64,000 nt of DNA from Blautia sp. AF19-10LB (GTDB lineage Bacteria; Bacillota; Clostridia; Lachnospirales; Lachnospiraceae), in the NCBI RefSeq assembly GCF_003461245.1, contig NZ_QTWS01000005.1:92676-156675 (forward strand), written 5' to 3'. Positions 1 to 7,879 of the stretch are shown here, one piece after another. The first letter of the stretch is position 1; every line of letters starts with the position of its first letter. The notes below the pieces were generated by a model, which ran no database searches, had not been told where the DNA came from, and worked only from the letters and a program-made list of their open reading frames with translations. A program made the position numbers and the translations under genes.

Positions 1-482
1 CCGTGGTTCTCAAGAAGAACTGCGTCGAAGTATGGCAGATATTTCTCAAGGTTGTCCGGAATCTCCATTGTGGAAGGTGTACCGTACTCAGCGATCGGAA
101 CGCATCCAAGAGCGATAACAGCTTCTGGCATGATCGGCTGTGTAAGCGGGATACCAGCGATAGCGAAGGATGTTGCATAGATCGGATGAGCATGTACAAC
201 AGATCCTACGTCTGGTCTCTTCTGATATACTCTCATGTGCATTTTAATCTCAGAAGATGGTTTGAATCCCGGGTTAGCCTGGATTACGTTACCCTGAGCA
301 TCTACTTTACAGATGAACTCTGGTGTCATGAATCCTTTGGATACACCTGTTGGTGTGCAGAGGAATTCGTTGTCGTTCAGTTTTACGGAAATGTTTCCGT
401 CGTTTGCTGCAACCATGTTACGGTTGTAGATACGTCTTCCGATGTCACAGATTTGTTTTTTGATTTCAAATTCGTTTACCAT
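1..482 (-). CDS. Class II aldolase (fuculose/rhamnulose-phosphate type), 3' end cut by window
   Basis: About 160 codons of a zinc-dependent class II aldolase/adducin-family protein; the C-terminus lies outside the window. Visible family residues are Glu78 in PSSE, His97 and His99 in VVHAHP, and a further His near residue 160 in LLENHG, matching the zinc-site spacing of fuculose-1-phosphate aldolase. Such enzymes split fuculose- or rhamnulose-1-phosphate into DHAP and lactaldehyde, which is then reduced to 1,2-propanediol. The start is fixed by AGGAGG eight bases upstream. It lies downstream of a glycyl radical diol dehydratase and its activase, so a deoxysugar role is likely. The exact substrate is inference. 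Confidence 0.85.
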   Translation of the reverse strand, partial: MVNEFEIKKQICDIGRRIYNRNMVAANDGNISVKLNDNEFLCTPTGVSKGFMTPEFICKVDAQGNVIQANPGFKPSSEIKMHMRVYQKRPDVGSVVHAHPIYATSFAIAGIPLTQPIMPEAVIALGCVPIAEYGTPSTMEIPDNLEKYLPYFDAVLLENH

Positions 483-580
483 GCTTATTTTCCTCCTAAA
501 GCAGTGTGGTTTGCCGTACCCTGGGGGCGATTAGGATAACCCTCAGGGCATAGCTTGGGTTTTGTTTTATTTCTAAGAAG

Positions 581-609
581 ATTTTACTCCTCATAACCTG
601 GATTGTCAA
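581..609 (-). promoter_or_regulatory. Sigma-A promoter of the aldolase transcript
   Basis: On the minus strand TTGACA (604-609) and TAAAAT (581-586) are separated by exactly 17 bases. The leader before the aldolase start holds a GC-rich hairpin (CCCTGAGGG pairing with CCCCCAGGG, about 518-547). Upstream, at 610-672, the minus strand is a run of A/C-rich AAC-type repeats. Confidence 0.75.
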
Positions 610-690
610 GAAATTATCGTTGTTTTATGTTGTTTTTATTGTTTCTTGAATGTTGTTTTTGTTGTTTTTCGCAACATAACTTTATTGTCC

Positions 691-1482
691 TCAGCCGCCG
701 ATCTGAACGTGCAGGGAGCTTACTGCCTCTGCCGCTCTCTTGAGGGTATTCATCTCCTCTGCGGTCGGTGGAAGGATGCCATCCATCAGATATTCTCTGC
801 CAAGTCCGGTGTACTTATCCTGTCCGAGACGGTGATACGGAAGCAGGTGAAGCTGCTCTACTCCGGGCAGGTTATTCGCAAAGGATGCGATTCCCTGGAT
901 CTCCTCTACCGTCGCATTGAACGTCGGAATAACCGGAACTCGGATGATCAGCTTGCATTTGCCGGAAAGTGCAACCTTACGGGCATTTTCCATCATCAGA
1001 TCATTCGGGCGACCAGTGAATTCCTTATGTTTTGCCGGATTGGTATGCTTCATATCCATCAGATACAGATCAAGATATGGAAGGATTTCCTCGATCACCT
1101 CAAACGGTGCACATGCCATGCTCTCCAGGGCGGTGTTGATTCCCCGCTCCTTGGCAGCTCTGAGAAGGTCTCTCGCGAACTCCGGCTGGCAGAGGCTCTC
1201 ACCTCCGGAGAGGGTCAGGCCGCCGCCGGAACGCCGGTAGTACGGGCGATCCTGTTCAACCACCTGGATCATCTCTTCTACTGTAACATCTCTGCCGATC
1301 ACCTTGTCCTCACCGAGGACTTTCATGGTCTGGATCTTGTATTCCTGTGATTCCGGATTACAGCACCAGCGGCAGCGGAGCACGCAGCCCTTCAGAAAGA
1401 CGATCGTACGGATCCCCGGGCCATCGTGGATCGAATATCTCTGGATATCAAAAATACGACCTTTTGTCTGTAAATAATCCAT
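691..1482 (-). CDS. Glycyl radical enzyme activase (radical SAM)
   Basis: Radical SAM protein of 263 residues that would install the glycyl radical on the adjacent enzyme using S-adenosylmethionine and a 4Fe-4S cluster. The cluster motif CxxxCxxC is Cys33, Cys37, Cys40, and the glycine-rich SAM-binding motif GGGLTLSGGE lies at about 89-98. Between them there is no cysteine-rich ferredoxin-like insert, which many non-PFL activases carry, so the architecture resembles compact PFL activase. Its start lies 12 bases after the dehydratase stop, with an AAAAGGAAG ribosome-binding site, so the two are co-transcribed. Confidence 0.92.
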   Translation of the reverse strand: MDYLQTKGRIFDIQRYSIHDGPGIRTIVFLKGCVLRCRWCCNPESQEYKIQTMKVLGEDKVIGRDVTVEEMIQVVEQDRPYYRRSGGGLTLSGGESLCQPEFARDLLRAAKERGINTALESMACAPFEVIEEILPYLDLYLMDMKHTNPAKHKEFTGRPNDLMMENARKVALSGKCKLIIRVPVIPTFNATVEEIQGIASFANNLPGVEQLHLLPYHRLGQDKYTGLGREYLMDGILPPTAEEMNTLKRAAEAVSSLHVQIGG

Positions 1483-1494
1483 AATATCTTCCTT

Positions 1495-4014
1495 TTAGAA
1501 GCCCTGCTCTGTTCTTCTGATTATATCATCCTGAAGAGAACGGGAAAGTGTTGTAAACAGTGCACTGTAGCCTGCAACACGTACAACCAGATGAGAATAT
1601 TTCTCCGGATGTTTCTGCGCGTCGAGAAGAGTCTCACGGTCAACAACGTTGAACTGCATATGCATTCCCTTCTGATCAAAGAAGGTCTGGATCAGGGAAA
1701 CAAACTTCTCCAGTCCTTCCCTTCCTGCCAGTGCTGACGGATGGAATTTCTGGTTGAACAGTGTTCCGTTAGATACGATGAAGTGATCCAGTCTGGAAAC
1801 GGAAGTTGCTGCCGCTGTCGGTCCCTTGACATCCTTGCCTGCGGATGGAGAAACGCCATCTGCAACCGGTGTATGTGCATAACGGCCATCCGGTGTTGCA
1901 CCTGTCTGTCCACCAAGCGGTACGTTTGCTGATACCGGATAAAGACCTGCCTGATACTGTCCTCCACGTGGATTGTGGTATTTCTGCATCGGGCGTGTGT
2001 ATGTATAAGCTACGTCTCTTGCAAAATAGTCAACATCGTCGATCGCATTTCCGTATTTCGGAACTTCGTCGATCATGTGATGGATCTCTGTGAATCTGCG
2101 AAGCTGCTCCTCTGTAGGTTTCAGTCTCATGACTGTTGTAAGGACTGCTTTGGCTGTGTCTTCTGTAACATTCATGCCGCCGTCCTGCATTCCCTTGAGG
2201 ATCATCTCGGAGATATCTTTGACTGACTGCTCATCAAGTCCTTTGTCATAGTTCCATGCAAGAGCTTCTTTGTATTCTTCCATGGAAACTTTCTTGTCTT
2301 CGTATACAAGTTTGCGGATCGCATACAGGGAATCTGCCATATTTGCGATACCGAAGCCCTGCGGTCCTGTGAAGTTGTAGATCGCGCCGCCTTCCTGAAC
2401 GGAAATTCCTCTGCTGATGCAGTCATCTACCATACAGGATTCAAATGGAAGCGGTACACGTTCTGCGTGTGCAACGTCGATCGCATTATCTGCATTTACA
2501 AGAAGGGAAATACAGTATTCCATCTGTTTCTTGTATGCGTCATAAAATTCCTCGAAGGTTGTCATCTTGGTGACATCGCCTGTCTGGATACCAACAAGCT
2601 CGCCCTTGTCCATACCATTGGAGAATACGAGTTCCAGCGGGCGGCACATATTGAAGAATGCTGCGTCATGCCATCCATCTGTCTTGCCGGCTTTCTGCGG
2701 TTCTACACATCCGATGATGTTGTATTCTCTGGCATCTGCAAGAGTCAGTCCTCTGTTCAGAAGTGCCGGGATGATAACTTCATCATTATAGTAGGCCGGA
2801 AGTCCGATACCTGTTCTTGTAAGCTCGGCTGCCTTGATCAGCAGTTCGTGCGGGGAGCCATTCCATACACGGATGGAAAGGGAAGGCATCGGCAGGTGTA
2901 CATGCATAGATGCAAGGATACACATAACAGAAAGGTCATTGGTAACATCATTTCCGTCCTTGTCCTGACCACCGACGATCAGGTTCTGGAAAAGGCTGTA
3001 TCCTGCAAATCCCTCTGCGGAAGCTGCATCACGGACTTTGTTGAGGTCATTCAATTTGACCCAGATACAGTCAAGAAGTTCCTGTGCGGATTCTCTTGTG
3101 ATGATGCCCTTGTCAAGATCTGCCTTATAATAAGGATACATATACTGGTCAAAACGTCCAGGGGAAATGGAATGTCCGCTGGATTCAACCTGAAGGAGCT
3201 GCTGTACAAACCAGAAGGACTGGCATGCTTCATAGAAGCTTGTTGCTCCATTTGCCGGAACACGGCTGCAGTTCTGTGAGATCTGCAGAAGTTCCTGTTT
3301 ACGTACAGGATCGGTACACTCTGCTGCCATCTGGGACGCAAGCTCTGCATAACGCTCTGCGTATTCGATGACTGCCTGGCAGGAAAGGATGACTGCCTTA
3401 AGAAAATGTGATTTCTTGACGTAATTGCCGTCTCCAACCTGACATCTGTCGAGTTCTGCCTGTGCTTTGTCGATGATTCCCTTGTAACCGATTGCAAGAA
3501 CTTCTTCATATTTAACAGTTACATGTCCGACACCGTTGTAAAAATAGTTGCCTGGTGTAAAAATATTGTGTTCGATTGCTCTGATTGCTTCCGGCGCCAT
3601 GTAGGAGGTTGCAAGTTCGCTGGAGGTTTTGCCCTTCCAGTATTTATGTACTTCTCTTAACTCCTGCTTGGTCTCCTCAGCAATGTAAAACGGGTCTGCG
3701 CTCCTCGTTTCAACCGTATCCAGTTCATCCTCCAGCCACTGGTAGGAAAATTCCGGGAAAGTCTGACATCCTCGCGGTGCGATCGTGCTGCTTCCAACAA
3801 TCAGTTCGTTGTCACGGATGATGATCGGGATATTACGGAGAATGTGGGCAAAAGCTTCTGCACGTCTGGTGATCGTAGGCTGTCCCTCTGTGGCCTTGTA
3901 CGATTCTGTGATAAGCTTCGCCCTTGCAGATTCGATAACCGGCATGTGGGCATAAAGTGCCTCAACCAGTTTCGGAATTCTGGATGACTTTGGAATATCT
4001 GTGGTATTAAACAT
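1495..4014 (-). CDS. Glycyl radical diol dehydratase (propanediol/glycerol dehydratase type)
   Basis: Glycyl radical enzyme of 839 residues. The thiyl-radical cysteine and general base are in GCVEP (Cys436, Glu438), and the radical glycine is in RVAGYSA (about Gly815, 25 residues from the end). GCVE marks the dehydratase/lyase branch rather than pyruvate formate-lyase. The activase and class II aldolase neighbours point to B12-independent 1,2-propanediol dehydration as in fucose/rhamnose microcompartment loci, but no shell gene is inside the window. A longer reading frame opens upstream at 4125; I prefer 4014 because AAGAAAGGAGAC lies just before it and the length fits the family. Glycerol dehydratase, choline lyase and hydroxyproline dehydratase are related alternatives. 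Confidence 0.9.
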   Translation of the reverse strand: MFNTTDIPKSSRIPKLVEALYAHMPVIESARAKLITESYKATEGQPTITRRAEAFAHILRNIPIIIRDNELIVGSSTIAPRGCQTFPEFSYQWLEDELDTVETRSADPFYIAEETKQELREVHKYWKGKTSSELATSYMAPEAIRAIEHNIFTPGNYFYNGVGHVTVKYEEVLAIGYKGIIDKAQAELDRCQVGDGNYVKKSHFLKAVILSCQAVIEYAERYAELASQMAAECTDPVRKQELLQISQNCSRVPANGATSFYEACQSFWFVQQLLQVESSGHSISPGRFDQYMYPYYKADLDKGIITRESAQELLDCIWVKLNDLNKVRDAASAEGFAGYSLFQNLIVGGQDKDGNDVTNDLSVMCILASMHVHLPMPSLSIRVWNGSPHELLIKAAELTRTGIGLPAYYNDEVIIPALLNRGLTLADAREYNIIGCVEPQKAGKTDGWHDAAFFNMCRPLELVFSNGMDKGELVGIQTGDVTKMTTFEEFYDAYKKQMEYCISLLVNADNAIDVAHAERVPLPFESCMVDDCISRGISVQEGGAIYNFTGPQGFGIANMADSLYAIRKLVYEDKKVSMEEYKEALAWNYDKGLDEQSVKDISEMILKGMQDGGMNVTEDTAKAVLTTVMRLKPTEEQLRRFTEIHHMIDEVPKYGNAIDDVDYFARDVAYTYTRPMQKYHNPRGGQYQAGLYPVSANVPLGGQTGATPDGRYAHTPVADGVSPSAGKDVKGPTAAATSVSRLDHFIVSNGTLFNQKFHPSALAGREGLEKFVSLIQTFFDQKGMHMQFNVVDRETLLDAQKHPEKYSHLVVRVAGYSALFTTLSRSLQDDIIRRTEQGF

Positions 4015-4123
4015 CTCCACGTCTCCTTTCTTATGGTGTCTCAAACGCCATATCTCATATGTATCAGCGGACATGCCACTGGCACCTCTTAAGGCGCTAT
4101 GACGCCACGATTCATATAGAACC

Positions 4124-4152
4124 ATTATACTCTACACGCTCCTGCATGTCAA
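4124..4152 (-). promoter_or_regulatory. Consensus sigma-A promoter of the glycyl radical enzyme operon
   Basis: Minus strand TTGACA (4147-4152), 17-base spacer, TATAAT (4124-4129), a perfect consensus. The transcript would start near 4117 with a leader of about 100 bases. As at the aldolase promoter, the DNA upstream (about 4160-4243) is A/C-rich with repeated AAC/ACAA units on the minus strand. A promoter this strong implies tight repression. Confidence 0.8.
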
Positions 4153-4246
4153 CGAAATCCAACAGTATTTATCGGTTTTTTGTGCGGGTTTTGTTGTGGT
4201 TTTTGTTTGTTTTGTGTTGGTTTTTATTTGGAATTTGATTTTTGAG

Positions 4247-4286
4247 TTGACTTTTGGATTTTAGACTGCCATACTGAGATCAGTAT
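4247..4286 (+). promoter_or_regulatory. Promoter and overlapping palindrome for the PHP gene
   Basis: TTGACT (4247-4252), 17 bases, CATACT (4270-4275). A perfect inverted repeat ATACTGAGATCAGTAT (4271-4286) covers the -10 box and the probable start site, the position expected for a repressor operator. A second pairing, GTTACTG with CAGTAAC (4294-4320), follows in the leader and could be a further site or an RNA hairpin. The regulator is unknown. Confidence 0.6.
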
Positions 4287-4349
4287 AGTTTCTGTTACTG
4301 TAATTGGATCTGACAGTAACGATTTTTTCCGATCGGAGGAGGAACAAAC

Positions 4350-5063
4350 ATGTATCTTTCTGATGTACATACACATTCCATCGCAAGCGGGCACGGAACG
4401 ACCTGTACCGTTTCTGATATGGCAAAAGCGGCTTCAAAGAAGGGGCTTAAACTGCTCGGGATCACAGACCATGGACCTGGCACACTTGCCGCGGGAACTT
4501 CTTCTTATTTCAGAAGTCTTTCTTATTCTCCCAAGAAACGCTTTGAGATTGAATTATTGTTTGGAGTTGAACTGAATATCCTTGATGTTGATGGACATGT
4601 AGATTTAAGTGATAAACTTCTTGACAAACTGGATTACGCGATTGCGAGCATGCACGCGCAAAATTATAAGAGTGGTTCTGTAAAAGAAAATACAAGTGCT
4701 TACCTGAACGCTATGAAGCATCCCTGCGTCAAAATCCTCGGACATTGCGATAATCCGCATTTTCCAGCAGATTATGAGACACTTGCAGTCGCAGCAAAAG
4801 AATTCGGAGTGATCTTTGAAATCAACGAAGCCTCCCTCGCCCCCTACGGCTACCGAGGAGACACCCGAGCCAACAACCGCGAGATCCTGCGCTGCTGCCG
4901 CAAATACAACATCCCGATCGTCCTCTCCAGCGACAGCCACGGCGCTGAGCACATCGGAGACTTCACCTACGCCGCCGAATTCGTGCATGAGGAGATGTTC
5001 CCAGCAAAACTGATCTTGAATAATGACATTCCACGGCTGAAGATGGTGTTAGAGGAGAGGTAG
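4350..5063 (+). CDS. PHP-domain metallo-phosphoesterase (YcdX-like)
   Basis: Protein of 237 residues with PHP-family metal ligands: HTH near the N-terminus (His7, His9), GITDHG (Asp40, His41), SMHA near 100, GHCDNPH in the middle and SSDSHGAEHIG near the C-terminus. The family comprises trinuclear-metal phosphatases; the length fits YcdX-type phosphatases rather than histidinol phosphatase (about 270) or polymerase PHP domains. It is preceded by GGAGGAGG and its own promoter. The substrate cannot be read from the sequence. Confidence 0.85.
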   Translation: MYLSDVHTHSIASGHGTTCTVSDMAKAASKKGLKLLGITDHGPGTLAAGTSSYFRSLSYSPKKRFEIELLFGVELNILDVDGHVDLSDKLLDKLDYAIASMHAQNYKSGSVKENTSAYLNAMKHPCVKILGHCDNPHFPADYETLAVAAKEFGVIFEINEASLAPYGYRGDTRANNREILRCCRKYNIPIVLSSDSHGAEHIGDFTYAAEFVHEEMFPAKLILNNDIPRLKMVLEER

Positions 5064-5076
5064 TGAAAGTTGGACG

Positions 5077-5264
5077 GAGAGGTGCAGATGGGAGTCCAGC
5101 GGGCGGTGCTGCGTTTCCGGGTTTGAGACGGGCGGCTTATTTGCGGGAGGGTTCGCATAACTCGCACCTTACGGTGCTCAGACAGATGCTCACCCTCCGC
5201 AGCCAGCCCATCTCAAATCTCGGAAGCCTCGCAATGCCCGCCAGCCTCCCATCTGCACCTCTCC
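5077..5264. repeat. Very long imperfect hairpin element A
   Basis: The left arm (about 5077-5155) and the reverse complement of the right arm (about 5190-5264) agree over some 75 bases with roughly three-quarters identity, starting with the shared 19-mer GGAGAGGTGCAGATGGGAG. The terminal loop carries a small perfect hairpin (GCACC-TTAC-GGTGC). The element is more GC-rich than its surroundings and begins just after the PHP stop codon. Open frames here are by-products of the palindrome. It could be a decayed miniature transposon or a structured RNA. Confidence 0.75.
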
Positions 5265-5465
5265 TGGCAATTCCACAGGGTAGTTTTAGGTTCGCGCGAC
5301 GCGCCAAATTGTGACGGGGTACGGGCACCTTGAGCGCCACTGCCCTGGTATTGGTAAGTAAATTCAAGATTGCAGATAATGGCAACAGCTTTCCCACTGT
5401 AACATCCCTAATCTGCCGTCCTACGGGCGGCGTTCAGGGGCCACACCCCGGTGAGCGAATGTCAG
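5265..5465. other. Spacer between two long hairpins; no gene seen
   Basis: About 200 bases with no supported coding region. It contains small inverted repeats (GCGCGACGCGC near 5293; CCTACGG near 5420 facing CCGTAGG near 5466) and joins elements A and B. No promoter or recognisable RNA gene is evident. Confidence 0.4.
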
Positions 5466-5660
5466 CCGTAGGAGAAACACCTCCTGTACGGGGACTTAGC
5501 AAGGCTTTCGAGGATATGGCGAAATCCGCGATAACAGCTTTTTGCTCTGTCTGAGCGCAGCATGCGCGAGTTTGCAAAAACTGTTATCCATAGGCGGATT
5601 TCACCATATCCCGAAAACGCAGCGTGTCCCCGCACAGGAGGTGTTTCTCCGTAGGCGTCC
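5466..5660. repeat. Very long imperfect hairpin element B
   Basis: Left arm about 5466-5550, right arm about 5570-5660. The reverse complement of the right arm matches the left over about 85-90 bases, including GGAGAAACACCTCCTGT, GGGGAC, GATATGG, GAAATCCGC and GATAACAG. The loop is about 20 bases. The sequence differs from element A, but arm length, loop size and position between two genes are alike. No transposase is nearby. Confidence 0.75.
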
Positions 5661-5671
5661 CCATTCCTCAC

Positions 5672-5953
5672 CTACCCCATCTTCTTCATCAACTCCACCA
5701 ACTCCGCATACTTCCCAGTCACATACCCATAATTCTTCCTCTTATGCGGCAGCTGACAATCCGTGCAGTCCTTAAATCCCTTATCCGTAAACTTAAAATT
5801 CCCGCCACATTTATCACCCAGTGCATACAACGGGCAATAACAAAACAGACAATTAAAGTTCTCCGGGTCTGCCCCTTTATGGCATGGAAAATATTCACAC
5901 TCCTTATTGCTGAAATAGGAATAATGTTTCCCTTCCCAATACGGTTTCTCCAT
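5672..5953 (-). CDS. Cysteine-rich small domain protein
   Basis: A 93-residue protein with eight cysteines (19, 24, 35, 38, 40, 49, 63, 66), probably forming one or two zinc or iron-sulfur sites; it resembles the cysteine-rich small-domain family of unknown function. An in-frame ATG lies five codons upstream, but GGAGGTG is placed correctly only for the ATG at 5953. A cobalamin riboswitch is about 380 bases upstream on the same strand with two terminator-like hairpins between, so B12 control is suggested but not certain. A -10-like TATAAT lies at about 5986-5991. Confidence 0.75.
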   Translation of the reverse strand: MEKPYWEGKHYSYFSNKECEYFPCHKGADPENFNCLFCYCPLYALGDKCGGNFKFTDKGFKDCTDCQLPHKRKNYGYVTGKYAELVELMKKMG

Positions 5954-6003
5954 AATATTCACCTCCATCCCCTTTTCATCCTATTATATCCTATAAGAAG
6001 ATA

Positions 6004-6036
6004 TAAAAAAAGCAGCTATGACCAATGTCATGCTGT
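6004..6036 (-). terminator. Intrinsic terminator
   Basis: Minus strand hairpin formed by CAGCATGAC and GTCATAGCTG followed by seven T residues. It ends the transcript coming from the riboswitch region before the Cys-rich gene. Confidence 0.65.
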
Positions 6037-6234
6037 CATTCAAACATTCTTATAGAGGATTTGCGATGCTGCTCCGGGGTAGACAATGAATCCGTTCAAA
6101 TATGCGGAGGGAACGAATGCATCCGAAGCAGTATCGCCTGCCATTTAATCATACCCTTAATGGGTTACCATGCTCTGCGGCGGCCACCGCAATTACAAGC
6201 ATGAGGTATAATTCATACGAACAGGCGAATTCCA
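6037..6234 (-). other. Unassigned stretch between two terminators downstream of the riboswitch
   Basis: About 200 bases with no gene I can support. The longest minus-strand frame ending beside the downstream terminator (stop near 6043) is about 34 codons with no ribosome-binding site. It may be a decayed gene once under the B12 switch, or an untranslated region. Confidence 0.35.
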
Positions 6235-6263
6235 TAAAAAAATGCCTGCTTCCAATAAGCAGA
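6235..6263 (-). terminator. Riboswitch expression-platform terminator
   Basis: Minus strand hairpin TCTGCTT/AAGCAGG with a five-base loop followed by seven T residues, about 75 bases after the B12 box. It suits transcription attenuation by the aptamer. Confidence 0.7.
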
Positions 6264-6335
6264 CAACACTCTGGGACTGCGGATATCCCTAAGTTGGTTG
6301 TTACACTTTACACGGAAGTTTAACCTCGCCATACA

Positions 6336-6497
6336 AAGCAGGTTTCCTGACTTCAGGATCATCGCTTGCCTTCCCCTTCTCATACTATGTACAATGGGAT
6401 AATGAAGGTTCGCTCCTCTGTTACAGTGACCGGATCGCTCAGGACTCTCACCTGATTCCCTCTTCTGACTGCTACGCGGACACAGCCAGCACTTCAT
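6336..6497 (-). promoter_or_regulatory. Cobalamin riboswitch aptamer
   Basis: The minus strand carries the B12-box signature AGTCAGGAAACCTGC (6338-6352). Conserved upstream blocks are also present: CAGGTGAGAGTCCTGAG, GATCCGGTCACTG and GGAGCGAAC. Order and spacing match adenosylcobalamin-type aptamers. The nearest intact downstream gene is the Cys-rich small protein. Confidence 0.88.
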
Positions 6498-6525
6498 ATG
6501 TTCAATATGGAATTATACTGACATT

Positions 6526-6554
6526 ATAATAGCATACCCTTTGGTCATTGTCAA
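6526..6554 (-). promoter_or_regulatory. Promoter of the riboswitch transcript
   Basis: Minus strand TTGACA (6549-6554), 17-base spacer, TATTAT (6526-6531), ending about 30 bases before the aptamer. Confidence 0.75.
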
Positions 6555-6629
6555 TAGTATCTGATACTTTTTTCACAAATTCATAAGTAAAAAGTTATAA
6601 TCTCTTTTCACACCCGTTTTTTCTCTGTG

Positions 6630-6658
6630 TTGCATTTTTTCTGCGTGTGTCCTATACT
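6630..6658 (+). promoter_or_regulatory. Promoter of the NADH pyrophosphatase gene
   Basis: TTGCAT (6630-6635), 17 bases, TATACT (6653-6658). The leader is about 55 bases and ends in AAAAGGAGG before the start codon. Confidence 0.65.
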
Positions 6659-6719
6659 GAATTATATTTTCCGGTCCTGCATGACCACTACGTAGTTATC
6701 ACCAAAAGGAGGATTTTTT

Positions 6720-7568
6720 ATGATTCAGGATATCGCACCGCATACTTATCACAATGAATATAAACCAGTCACACCGGATGGCAACAGCATCATTCTCGCT
6801 TACGAAAATGGAAAGTGTTTCTTCCATAAAAAAGAAGATGACGTTTCCATCTCTCTTCCACGTTTTCGCGAACTGGAAGGAAATGTAAGCGATCTGTACG
6901 AAAATTATATCTATCTTTTTTCCATTGATCAGGAACGTTTTTATCTGATCCCGGGACTTGATACATCCCTGCTGCCGGGCTATGAATTCCATGAAACAAG
7001 AGAGCTTCGTTATGTCCAGCCACAGTATCTTGCTTTCGCCACAGTCACTGGATATCAGCTCTGGTTCTGGTACAAAAATCGGCGTTTCTGCGGATGCTGT
7101 GGAAAACCAATGAAGCATGACACAAAAGAGCGTATGATGTACTGCCCTTCCTGCGGCCGTCGGGAATACCCGGTACTTATGCCGGCTGTCATCGTCGGCA
7201 TCACAAACGGTGACAAGATCATTTGTTCCAAATATGAAGGCCGGAGTTTTAAACAATATGCTCTGATCGCCGGATTTGCAGAAATTGGGGAAACCATTGA
7301 AGAGACCGTCCAGCGTGAGGTCATGGAAGAGGTCGGCCTTAAAGTCAAAAATCTTCGTTATTACAAGAGCCAGCCATGGTCCTTCTCCGGCACTTTACTT
7401 TTCGGATTTTTCTGTGATGTAGACGGAGAGGATACTCTCACGGTGGATCACGAAGAGCTTTCCATAGCACAGTGGTTTGAGCGTGATCAAATTATCGGTC
7501 AGGACAACAACAGCAGTCTTACCAACGAGATGATGATGGTATTTGCTGCTGGAAAAGAACCAAAATAA
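6720..7568 (+). CDS. nudC: NADH pyrophosphatase / NAD-cap hydrolase (Nudix, NudC family)
   Basis: A 282-residue protein with the three marks of NudC: a zinc ribbon (Cys124/Cys127 and Cys142/Cys145), a complete Nudix box starting at GFAEIGE near 185 and running through REVMEEVG, and the family signature SQPW (217-220) after the box. NudC enzymes hydrolyse NADH/NAD to NMN(H) and AMP and can remove NAD caps from RNA. AAAAGGAGG precedes the start. It is a single-gene unit with its own promoter. Confidence 0.92.
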   Translation: MIQDIAPHTYHNEYKPVTPDGNSIILAYENGKCFFHKKEDDVSISLPRFRELEGNVSDLYENYIYLFSIDQERFYLIPGLDTSLLPGYEFHETRELRYVQPQYLAFATVTGYQLWFWYKNRRFCGCCGKPMKHDTKERMMYCPSCGRREYPVLMPAVIVGITNGDKIICSKYEGRSFKQYALIAGFAEIGETIEETVQREVMEEVGLKVKNLRYYKSQPWSFSGTLLFGFFCDVDGEDTLTVDHEELSIAQWFERDQIIGQDNNSSLTNEMMMVFAAGKEPK

Positions 7569-7578
7569 AGAATAGACA

Positions 7579-7615
7579 AACGTGGTATCTGTTTTTACAA
7601 GCAGACACCACGTTC
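7579..7615 (+). terminator. Hairpin after nudC
   Basis: ACGTGGTATCTG pairs with CAGACACCACGT around a ten-base loop, directly after the stop codon. There is no T run after the stem, so it may stabilise the 3' end rather than terminate efficiently. Confidence 0.5.
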
Positions 7616-7766
7616 AGACTATCGCATTATACTCATCATGCAGATCTGCACTTTACAATTCTTTTATCCGCTTCATTTCAAATATTTTGTTATATAGTAT
7701 ATATATTTCGTAAATTTATCTTTATTTTTCAGTATCAAAGACATATCTTTTTCATCCCGCACATGC

Positions 7767-7842
7767 TATAGTAACATCATCAAAGCTGTTCAGTTCCTCC
7801 AATCACCTTACACATTTGCGTTTACTGCCTGAGCAGCTTTTT
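7767..7842 (+). promoter_or_regulatory. Leader of the glycerate kinase gene with terminator-like hairpin
   Basis: A -10 box TATAGT (7767-7772) has only a poor -35 (TATCTT at 7744), as expected for an activator-dependent promoter. The predicted start near 7779 falls at the base of a hairpin (AAAGCTGTTCAG, 7782-7793, with CTGAGCAGCTTT, 7829-7840) followed by T residues. The rest of the 311-base gap after nudC is A/T-rich with nothing else recognisable. Confidence 0.45.
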
Positions 7843-7879
7843 CAAAAAAACATTCACATTACCAACAGGGGGTTTTGTT

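Noticed and set aside
3..1350. Plus-strand reading frames over the first 1.3 kb
   Set aside because: They are antisense to the class II aldolase and the activase, both of which show active-site motifs on the minus strand.
5063..5671. Several overlapping short reading frames on both strands
   Set aside because: They arise from the two long palindromes; none has a ribosome-binding site or family similarity, and both strands look equally open.
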